Of a DNA stretch of 64,000 bases, positions 57,637 through 64,000 are shown in pieces. The stretch comes from Actinomadura sp. NBRC 104412. Its GTDB lineage: Bacteria > Actinomycetota > Actinomycetes > Streptosporangiales > Streptosporangiaceae. Made by a program: the position numbers and the translations under genes. The stretch is taken from NCBI RefSeq assembly GCF_030269515.1, contig NZ_BSTM01000007.1:1-64000 (forward strand). Reading direction: 5' to 3'. Numbering within the stretch: position 1 is the stretch's first letter; each line of letters opens with the position of its first letter. The notes beneath the pieces are model-generated. The model was not told the DNA's origin. It did no database searches and saw only the letters and a program-made list of their open reading frames with translations.

Positions 57637-58485
57637 TCAGGCCGCGCCGGCGGCGTCGATGGAGATCATCCCGGATTCGGTGCGGACCTTGACGTGGTGC
57701 GGCGAGCGGTTGTTCCTGTGCAGGGCCGAGTCGATGGACTGGTGGCCGGACTCGCTGGTGAGGTCGATGTTGTAGCCGAGGTCGGCCTGCGGCAGGACGA
57801 CCTTCACCATGCCCGAGTCCACCTGCACGTCGACGTTGTCGGGAACGGCGGTCAGGGCGAGCGAGACCATGCCGGACTCGCTGCGCGTGGTGACCTTCTT
57901 GGCGTTCAGGCCGGACGCCTTGATCCTCCCGCTGTCGGCCCGCAGCGTCACCGTGTCGGCGTGCCCGTCCAGCTCGATCCGTCCCGACTCGGCGGTCGCG
58001 GTGAGCGTCTTGGTGCGGATCCCCTTGGCCTTGATCGAGCCGGAGTCGCTGGTGAGCGAGAGGGAGTCGCCGGTCAGCCCGCTGACCTCGACCGAGCCCG
58101 AGTCCGCGGTCAGCCTGACCGCGGTCTTGCGGGGGACCTCGACCCGGAAGTCCGCCCCGCACGCGGTGTAGCCGATCCCGCCGGGCTTGCAGTCGCTGTC
58201 GAGGGTCAGCGTGCCGTTCCGCACGGTGCGCCGGGTCTTCGGCTTGTTCTTCTTGTTGGTCCAGTTCAGCCGTTCCACCACGCGGATGCCGGACCGGTCG
58301 GTACCGACGACCTCCAGCCGGCCGGAGTCCCCGCCGATCGCGAGCGTGGGGAAGGAGCCGGGGATGTCGTACGACTTCGTCTCGTGACGGATCCCGGCGT
58401 TGAAGTCAACGCTGCACCCCGCCACTGCCGTCGCCGCGAGCGCCACCGCCGCGGCCGTCACTGCCAAGCCCCTCTGGGTCTTCAC
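57637..58485 (-). CDS. DUF4097 beta-repeat lipoprotein
   Basis: A 282-residue protein with a lipoprotein signal (AATAVAGC, Cys near 24). The mature part is built from repeating strands, with DSGRLEV, DSGSVEV, DSGSIKA, ESGRIEL, DSGRIKA, ESGMVSL, DSGMVKV, ESGHQSI and ESGMISI about every 19 residues, which suggests a right-handed beta-helix. This is the DUF4097/putative adhesin family. It is exported and membrane-anchored; its role is unknown. Confidence 0.8.
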   Translation of the reverse strand: MKTQRGLAVTAAAVALAATAVAGCSVDFNAGIRHETKSYDIPGSFPTLAIGGDSGRLEVVGTDRSGIRVVERLNWTNKKNKPKTRRTVRNGTLTLDSDCKPGGIGYTACGADFRVEVPRKTAVRLTADSGSVEVSGLTGDSLSLTSDSGSIKAKGIRTKTLTATAESGRIELDGHADTVTLRADSGRIKASGLNAKKVTTRSESGMVSLALTAVPDNVDVQVDSGMVKVVLPQADLGYNIDLTSESGHQSIDSALHRNNRSPHHVKVRTESGMISIDAAGAA

Positions 58486-58599
58486 GTCGTCTCCTGCGAT
58501 CGGCCGTCCCCGTACGCTTCCAGCTTCACAGGTGGAGAAGGCGCCGGACAGGTGGAGGGCCAGCGTCCACAGGGTGGGGTTAACCCCACTTGTTTATTG

Positions 58600-58795
58600 C
58601 AAGCGAGAGCTGCGCTGTGTTTATTGGCGGTGCCTGCGGCGTCGGGCGCTGGGCGCCCTCCTTCTCCGGCACCGCGTGCGATCGCTGCATCGCTCCGACT
58701 CGCCTAGGGGCTCGCTTCGCGATCAGATTCTTGCTTCGCTCGAATCTGCCTTCGGACGCGATCGCGACGGTTGGGCGAGCGTTCGGGGCTGGGCT
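58600..58795 (-). repeat. Dispersed structured repeat, copy 4 (inverted)
   Basis: Read on the minus strand this is the same unit as copies 2-3 near 38.5 kb. The first hairpin stem is CAGATTC...GAATCTG (58724-58748), again different in both arms, and the second hairpin block GGTGCC...GGCACC is kept. Confidence 0.88.
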
Positions 58796-58800
58796 GGTGG

Positions 58801-59427
58801 TTAGCGTTCGCCGCCGGGCTTCCAGAGGATGTCGCCGTGCCCGGCGTTGGCGGCTCGGCACAGGATGAACAGCAGGTCGGAGAGCCGGTTGAGGTAGCGG
58901 ACGGTGAGGGGGTTGATCCCGCCCTCCACGGCGTCCTCGGCGCCGATGGGGGCGGCCCCGTGCGCCTCGATCGCCGCCCAGGCCGACCGTTCCGCGCGCC
59001 GCGTCACCGTACGGGCGACGTGCAGGAGCGCCGCTCCTGGAGTCCCACCGGGGAGGATGAAGCTGCGCAGCGGGGGGAGCCCTTCGTTGTGGGCGTCGCA
59101 GTCGGCCTCCAGGCGCTCGATGTACGAAGCGTCGACGCGCAGCACCGAGTACTTGGGGTTGGGCACCACGGGCGTGGACAGGTCGGCGCCGACGTCGAAC
59201 AGCTCGTTCTGGACGCGGGTCAGCAGCCTGGTCACCGGTTCGGGCAGGGAGCCCATCGCGATCGCGGCGCCGATCGCGGCGTTGGCCTCCTCGGTGTCCG
59301 CGTAGGCCGCCAGCCGGGGATCGGTCTTGGCGGTACGGGACATGTCGCCCAGAGCGGTCGTCCCGTCGTCCCCGGTACGGGTGTAGATGCGCGACAGCAC
59401 GACCGGGGTCTCCCTGTTCTTCGCCAT
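58801..59427 (-). CDS. Cob(I)alamin adenosyltransferase (PduO type)
   Basis: A 208-residue protein: IYTRTGDDGTTALGDMSR at the N-terminus binds ATP, then AYADTEEANAAIGAA, QNELFDVGADLSTP, FILPGGTPGAALLHVARTVTRRAER and NRLSDLLFILCRAAN. These are PduO/MMAB signatures. It converts cob(I)alamin to adenosylcobalamin. It sits in the usual place downstream of DUF2550 in many actinobacteria. Confidence 0.95.
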   Translation of the reverse strand: MAKNRETPVVLSRIYTRTGDDGTTALGDMSRTAKTDPRLAAYADTEEANAAIGAAIAMGSLPEPVTRLLTRVQNELFDVGADLSTPVVPNPKYSVLRVDASYIERLEADCDAHNEGLPPLRSFILPGGTPGAALLHVARTVTRRAERSAWAAIEAHGAAPIGAEDAVEGGINPLTVRYLNRLSDLLFILCRAANAGHGDILWKPGGER

Positions 59428-59480
59428 GCCCGTCACCCTAGTCCGGGACCGGCCCGGCCGGCTCCGGGGGTGGGCGGCGG

Positions 59481-60980
59481 TCAGCGCTTGGGGCGCCTGG
59501 CGTGCAGCAGGTTGACCATCTGCATGACGCGGGCCATGTCCTTGTCGGTACGGCCGAACGAGGTGAGGTTGATCGGCAGGGTGAACCGGGTGCGGGTGAT
59601 GGCCTTGGGGCGCGTGAACTCGCGCAGGCCGTCGGCGCCGTGGATGCGTCCGAAGCCCGACTCGCCGACGCCGCCGAACGGCAGGGCCGCGACCGTGGCG
59701 TAGGCGGCGAAGGCGTTGATGGAGGTCATGCCGGAGCGCATCCGGCGGGCCAGGTCCATGGCGCGCGCCTTGTTCTTCGAGAAGATCGTGCCGGCCAGGC
59801 CGTAGCCGGTGCGGTTGGCCTTCTCCAGGGCCTCCTCCAGGTCCTTGACCTTGTGGACGGTGATGGTGGGCCCGAAGGTCTCCTCGCACACGGCGGCGGA
59901 GTCGTCCGGGACGCCGGTCAGCACCACCGGCTCGACATAGGGCTTGCGCACGGACTCGGGGCCGCCGACCACCGCCGTGCCGCCCTTGTCGAGGGCGTCC
60001 CTGATGTGGCGTTCGATGATGTCGAGCTGGCCGGGCATGGTGATCGGGCCGTACGCGCTGTCGCCGTCGAAGCCGGGACGCAGGGCGCGGGCCTTCTCGG
60101 TGAGGGCCGACAGGAACGCGTCGTACGCCGTGTCCACCACGTAGATCCGCTCGACGCCGATGCAGGTCTGCCCGGCGTTGGACATCGCGCCCCACAGCGC
60201 CGCGTCGGCGGCGGCGTCCAGGTCGGCGTCGGCGTCGACGATGCAGGCGTCCTTGCCGCCGCACTCGGCGACGAGCGGGGTCAGGTTCTCCGCGCAGGCC
60301 GCCATCACCTTCCTGGCGGTACGGGCGGAGCCGGTGAAGGCGATCTTGTCGACGTCCGGGGAGGACGCCAGCGCGGCGCCGGTCTCGCCGAGCCCGGTGA
60401 CGACCTGGAGCACGGGCTGCTCGGGGACGACCTCGGCGACCAGCTCGGCGATGCGAACCCCGACGCCCGGGGTGTACTCGGACGGCTTGAACACCACGGC
60501 GTTCCCGGCGGCCAGCGCGTAGGCGATCGAGCCCATCGGGGTGAAGATCGGGTAGTTCCACGGGCCGATCACGCCGACCACGCCGAGCGGCTGGTACTCC
60601 AGGACGGCCTTCTGATTGATCGAGGCCACGCCGGGGAACACGCTGCGGGGACCGAGGACCTTGCGCGCGTTGCGGGCGGCCCAGTCGAGATGGGTGATCG
60701 CCATGACCGTCTCGAGCTGGGCGTCCTGCACCGGCTTGCCGGTCTCCTGGTGGATGAGCTCGGCCATCCCGTTCAGGTCGCGGGCCAGCGCGCTCTTGAC
60801 GCCGAGCAGCCGCAGCCGCCGTTCCTTCCAGCCGAGGGCGCGCCACCAGCCCGCAGCCGCCCGCGCCCGCCGCAGGGCCTGCGCCACCGCGGCGGGATCG
60901 TGGACGGGGTGTTCGGCGACGACCTCTCCGGTGGCCGGGTTGAGGGATGTGAACGTGGGGCTCTCGGTGGCCACGGACAT
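59481..60980 (-). CDS. NAD(P)-dependent aldehyde dehydrogenase (succinate-semialdehyde type)
   Basis: A 499-residue ALDH. Cofactor site GPWNYPIFTPMGSIAYALAAGNAVVFKPSE (core PWNYP near 150), FTGSARTARKVMA near 235, catalytic Glu in LVAECGGKDACIV near 258, Cys in NAGQTCIGVERI near 292, and FGPTITVHKV near 390. The Glu motif reads ECGGK where most have ELGGK. The first 20 residues (TFTSLNPATGEVVAEHP) resemble succinate-semialdehyde dehydrogenases; the substrate remains open. It stands alone on the minus strand. Confidence 0.9.
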   Translation of the reverse strand: MSVATESPTFTSLNPATGEVVAEHPVHDPAAVAQALRRARAAAGWWRALGWKERRLRLLGVKSALARDLNGMAELIHQETGKPVQDAQLETVMAITHLDWAARNARKVLGPRSVFPGVASINQKAVLEYQPLGVVGVIGPWNYPIFTPMGSIAYALAAGNAVVFKPSEYTPGVGVRIAELVAEVVPEQPVLQVVTGLGETGAALASSPDVDKIAFTGSARTARKVMAACAENLTPLVAECGGKDACIVDADADLDAAADAALWGAMSNAGQTCIGVERIYVVDTAYDAFLSALTEKARALRPGFDGDSAYGPITMPGQLDIIERHIRDALDKGGTAVVGGPESVRKPYVEPVVLTGVPDDSAAVCEETFGPTITVHKVKDLEEALEKANRTGYGLAGTIFSKNKARAMDLARRMRSGMTSINAFAAYATVAALPFGGVGESGFGRIHGADGLREFTRPKAITRTRFTLPINLTSFGRTDKDMARVMQMVNLLHARRPKR

Positions 60981-61076
60981 GGGTACCCTCCCGGTCGAGC
61001 TCGGTAAGCGCCTGCTTGCGCGATAACCGTACCGACAAGTAGAGCACGTTATTGGACCGGAAGGCGAATAATCGGG

Positions 61077-62450
61077 CTAGGCGCCGGGCGTGTCCGCCGG
61101 GTCGGGGATCCAGCTTCCGTGGAAGCCCGCCGGGACCCGGCGCGGCAGCCGCACCGAGGCGGTGCGGGACAGGTCCGACGCGTCCAGGACGAGCAGTTCC
61201 GACCCGGTTCCCGCCACGTCCGACACGATCGACAGCAGCCAGCCCTCGTCCTCGTTCCGAGCCCCCGAGGCCGGAACGAAGGCGGCCTCGCCGGGGATGA
61301 GGCCGGGGCCGGGCGTGTGCGCCGTCGCGGAACCGGTGCGCACGTCGTACTTCACGATCGAGTCACGGGACGCCGCGTAGAGGTAGCGGTGCTCCAGCCC
61401 GGTGCGGGCCTCGTCATGGGTGGGGAACTCCACGCCCCGGTCGTCCAGCGGCTCCTCGACGCACTTGCCGGTCGCGGGGTCGAGCGTCCAGCGGTGCATG
61501 CGGGCGTCACCGGTCACCGCGGCGGCCGTCACCGCCTCGGCCATGCGCACCCCGCCGATGGTCGACCAGAGCCTGGCGAAGTCGCGGGGGCTGTAGCGGG
61601 CGGCGTCGAGCACCACGCGGCCCTCCGCGTCCTCGTGCGCGTTGCCCACGTGGAAGATGAAGCACGGGTCGATGTCGAACCAGGTGACGGCCGTGCCGGC
61701 GGACGGGTCGCGCGGCATCACGCCCAGCCGGTAGCCGTAGCCGTCGTCCCAGCTGTAGGGTATCCGGCCCTGGAGGGCCAGCCCGACGTCGAACACCATC
61801 GGCAGGTCCAGCCACACCACATGGTTCTCGGTGATCGCGAAGTCGTGCATCATCGTCGAGCGCGGCACCTCCACCTCGCGGCTCTCCACCAGCTCGCCGT
61901 CCGCCGACAGCCGGTGGTAGGTGAGGTGGGGCGGGAGGGAGCCGTAGCCGAAGAACAGCAGGTCGCCGGTGCGCGGATCCTCCTTCGGGTGGGCGGTCAT
62001 CGCGGTGGTCAGCCGCCCGCCGAAGTCGCGGGGGCCCACGGTGTCCAGCTCGGGCGTCAGCTCGTAGGGGAACCCGATCTCCACCAGCGCGTAGATCCTG
62101 CCGCTGTGCGGGACGACGTGCGTGTTGGCCGAGACCGCGGTGCGGTCGAAGGTCAGGTCGGGCCGGACGAACACGGCGTCGTCGGTCAGCTTGGCGGTGC
62201 GGACCCAGCGGTTGCGGTACCACTCGGCGCGGCCGTTCCTGAGCCGGATGCCGTGGACCATGCCGTGTCCCGAGAACCAGTGATCGGTCACCTCGCCCGG
62301 GGCCGGATTCGGCCCGTTGCGGAAGTAGCGTCCCGTCAGTTCGTCCGGAAGGGTGCCGGTGACCGGTAGGTCCACGGCGTCGATCTCGTCCGGGACGGGG
62401 GCCAGCGGACCCTCCAGCCATGCGCGGCGGGCGCCGGTCTGCTCACTCAT
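61077..62450 (-). CDS. Carotenoid oxygenase family dioxygenase
   Basis: A 457-residue iron enzyme of the RPE65/CCD family. The four iron-binding histidines are visible: TAHPKEDPRTGDLLFF near 178, MMHDFAITENHVVW near 228, CFIFHVGNAHED near 290 and the C-terminal GFHGSWI near 448; also RYFRNGPNP near 47. It cleaves a carotenoid, stilbene or lignin-like alkene. It diverges from a PadR regulator whose likely operator lies between them, so expression probably answers to a phenolic or other small effector. Confidence 0.93.
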   Translation of the reverse strand: MSEQTGARRAWLEGPLAPVPDEIDAVDLPVTGTLPDELTGRYFRNGPNPAPGEVTDHWFSGHGMVHGIRLRNGRAEWYRNRWVRTAKLTDDAVFVRPDLTFDRTAVSANTHVVPHSGRIYALVEIGFPYELTPELDTVGPRDFGGRLTTAMTAHPKEDPRTGDLLFFGYGSLPPHLTYHRLSADGELVESREVEVPRSTMMHDFAITENHVVWLDLPMVFDVGLALQGRIPYSWDDGYGYRLGVMPRDPSAGTAVTWFDIDPCFIFHVGNAHEDAEGRVVLDAARYSPRDFARLWSTIGGVRMAEAVTAAAVTGDARMHRWTLDPATGKCVEEPLDDRGVEFPTHDEARTGLEHRYLYAASRDSIVKYDVRTGSATAHTPGPGLIPGEAAFVPASGARNEDEGWLLSIVSDVAGTGSELLVLDASDLSRTASVRLPRRVPAGFHGSWIPDPADTPGA

Positions 62451-62483
62451 GGTGGGCTCCTCAGTGTGGAAGGAGGATATTCC

Positions 62484-62503
62484 ACTATCGACAGGTCGAA
62501 AGT
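62484..62503. promoter_or_regulatory. Operator-like palindrome in the divergent promoter region
   Basis: ACTATCGA-CAGG-TCGAAAGT is an 8-4-8 inverted repeat with one mismatch, in the AT-rich 101-bp gap between the carotenoid oxygenase and PadR genes. It is a likely PadR site controlling both. Confidence 0.55.
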
Positions 62504-62551
62504 AAACCTTCCAAAAGTGATATGTCAAGATCGATAGATAGGATTCTGCGC

Positions 62552-63088
62552 ATGAGCCTTCGACACGCCGTACTGGGCCTGATCGTCCAGGTGCCCGGCT
62601 GCAGCGGGTACGACCTGCTCAAGATCTTCGAGATCTCGCTCGCGCACGTCTGGCAGGCCACCCAGAGCCAGATCTACGGAGAACTGGGCAAGCTCGCCGC
62701 CGACGGGCTCATCGAGGTCGCCTCGGAAGGCCCCCGGGGCCGCAAGGAGTACGCCCCCACCGAGGCCGGCCGCGACGAGCTGCGCCGCTGGCTCACCGGC
62801 ACGCCACCCCGCCGCGTCACCCGGGACGAGGCCCTGCTCCGCGTCTTCTTCCTAGGCTCGATCCCGCACGACCAGGCACGCGAGTACCTGCGCAGAGAGG
62901 CCGACGACGCCGCCGCGGGGTACGACGAGCTGGTCGACCTGGAGCACCGCCTGAACTGGACACAGGACACCATGGCCGAATTCGGCCGCATCGCCCTGGA
63001 GTTCGGCCAGCGCTACATGGCCACGCGCCGCGACTGGGCCCGATGGGCCCTCACGCAACTGGAGGCCCGCTCCCGCGAGACCACCTGA
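62552..63088 (+). CDS. PadR-family transcriptional regulator
   Basis: A 178-residue regulator: winged helix SLRHAVLGLIVQVPGCSGYDLLKIF, then THVWQ-like HVWQATQSQIYGELGKLAADGLIEV, the PadR signature, and a C-terminal Vir-type coiled coil (DQAREYLRREADDAAAGYDELVDLEHRL). The ATG at 62552 fits the family start; an in-frame ATG at 62522 would add ten residues inside the promoter region. Divergent from the carotenoid oxygenase gene. Confidence 0.93.
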   Translation: MSLRHAVLGLIVQVPGCSGYDLLKIFEISLAHVWQATQSQIYGELGKLAADGLIEVASEGPRGRKEYAPTEAGRDELRRWLTGTPPRRVTRDEALLRVFFLGSIPHDQAREYLRREADDAAAGYDELVDLEHRLNWTQDTMAEFGRIALEFGQRYMATRRDWARWALTQLEARSRETT

Positions 63089-63099
63089 CGGCGGGCGGG

Positions 63100-63915
63100 T
63101 CAGTCCACCCAGAAGCGGAACAGGTCGAGACCCAGCTCGATGGGATTGATCGGCCAGTCCTCCGCGAACGGGAACTCGTTCAGCCCGAGCGCCCCGGAGA
63201 TCCCCAGCGTGACATCGAAGAAGGCCCGGTTCACCGGCTCGATCAGCCAGAGCGCGACCAACAGCAGCAGGAAGAGGTAACCGCCGTACTGGTTGGCCTT
63301 GATCACCCAGGTGCGCGGCAGGTACGGCTCCCAGATCCCGAAGCCGTCCAGTCCCGGGATCGGCAGCAGGTTGAGGACCGTGGCGGTCACCTGGAGGAAG
63401 GCCAGGAACGCCACGCCTGCCCAGAACACCCCGTGCTCACGATCGGCGAAGTTGGCGAACAGCACCCCCAGCACGACCGCGAACAGCGCGTTGGCCAGGG
63501 GACCCGCCGCCGACACCAGGCTGTGCCTGATCCGCCCGGGGATCGAACCACGGTCGATCCACACCGCGCCGCCCGGCAGGCCGATGCCGCCGAGCAGGAT
63601 GAACAGCACCGGAAGCCCGAAGCTCAGGATCGGGTCGGCGTACCTCGCCGGGTTCAGCGTGAGGTACCCGCGGGTCGCGACGGTGTGATCGCCCGAACGG
63701 AACGCGAAGTAGGCATGACCGAACTCATGCAGGCACAGCGACACCATCCAGGCGCCCAGCACGAACGCGAACAACGCGACACGCGCCGGCCGGTCCGGGA
63801 TGTCGCCGTACCGCCACGCGATCAGCCCGGCGAGCACCGTGAGGACCGCGATCCCCAAGAACACCGGACTCGGCTGGATCGAGGAACGCCCCCGCATGTG
63901 GTGTACCGTGCCCAT
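63100..63915 (-). CDS. Site-2-protease-like M50 membrane metallopeptidase
   Basis: A 271-residue protein with about six helices. Zinc site HEFGHAYFAFRSGD near 64-68 (HExxH), and the third ligand region VLNLLPIPGLDGFGIWEP near 180, as in the short S2P/YwhC-type M50 group. It cuts within the membrane. The ATG at 63915 is chosen for AAGAGGAA before it; an ATG at 63942 is upstream. Its 3' end is 11 bp past the converging padR stop. Substrate unknown. Confidence 0.92.
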   Translation of the reverse strand: MGTVHHMRGRSSIQPSPVFLGIAVLTVLAGLIAWRYGDIPDRPARVALFAFVLGAWMVSLCLHEFGHAYFAFRSGDHTVATRGYLTLNPARYADPILSFGLPVLFILLGGIGLPGGAVWIDRGSIPGRIRHSLVSAAGPLANALFAVVLGVLFANFADREHGVFWAGVAFLAFLQVTATVLNLLPIPGLDGFGIWEPYLPRTWVIKANQYGGYLFLLLLVALWLIEPVNRAFFDVTLGISGALGLNEFPFAEDWPINPIELGLDLFRFWVD

Positions 63916-64000
63916 CCGCGTTCCTCTTCCCATCCGTGTCATCGCTCGTGGCGCCGTGCCGTTTGCGCCTCATAGCGCTGTGTTGTTCGTGGGGGGTGCT

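Noticed and set aside
58574..58589. GTGGGGTTAACCCCAC palindrome as a terminator
   Set aside because: No plus-strand gene ends before it and it lies upstream of a minus-strand gene, so its role is unclear.

Overview
The window comes from a high-GC Gram-positive actinomycete. Evidence: strong GC bias at third codon positions, frequent GTG starts, DtxR/IdeR-type iron boxes, an MbtH protein, and the actinobacterial block rho - rpmE - prfA - prmC - tsaC - wecA - atpI-C - DUF2550. An Actinomadura-like (Thermomonosporaceae) host is my inference, mainly because the siderophore locus looks like a madurastatin-type cluster; no database was searched.

Region 1 (1-17.1 kb) is a partial, iron-regulated hydroxamate/aryl siderophore locus. 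The C-terminal 2,820 residues of a nonribosomal peptide synthetase (NRPS) run into the window: A(beta-alanine) - PCP - C - [vestigial E-like segment] - C - A(basic, hydroxyornithine-like) - PCP - TE. On the other strand lie a flavin hydroxylase, an aryl-acid AMP ligase with an unusual pocket, a DapB-type reductase, an IS66 transposase remnant, a broken panD (beta-alanine supply), an intact mbtH, an eroded ornithine/lysine N-hydroxylase and a fumarate-reductase-type flavoprotein. Three good iron boxes precede three of the minus-strand transcription units. The locus appears partly decayed: one NRPS module seems to have been excised, and the genes supplying beta-alanine and the hydroxamate are damaged.

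Region 2 (17.1-29.8 kb) is accessory. It starts with a small toxin/antitoxin-like pair, a structured inverted repeat and a reductase gene scrap. Then comes an eight-gene minus-strand catabolic operon: alpha/beta hydrolase, quaternary-amine (OpuA/OsmF-type) ABC transporter, nitrilase-family amidase, DUF6282 hydrolase and a fused FAD/Fe-S D-2-hydroxyacid dehydrogenase. An IclR regulator with a perfect palindromic operator sits at its head. A frameshifted hydrolase and about 850 bp of unassigned DNA follow.

Region 3 (29.8-44.4 kb) is conserved chromosomal backbone: tRNA-Arg(CCG), a receiver-only response regulator, an ArgS-derived protein without the catalytic core, lysA-hom-thrC-thrB, rho, a cluster of structured dispersed repeats, a two-component system, rpmE, prfA-prmC and tsaC.

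Region 4 (44.4-64 kb) holds an unusual duplicated histidine kinase, a DUF2207 protein, wecA-like, the complete F1Fo ATP synthase operon, DUF2550 and DUF4097 proteins, another copy of the dispersed repeat, a cobalamin adenosyltransferase, an aldehyde dehydrogenase, a carotenoid oxygenase divergent from a PadR regulator, and a site-2-protease-like membrane peptidase.
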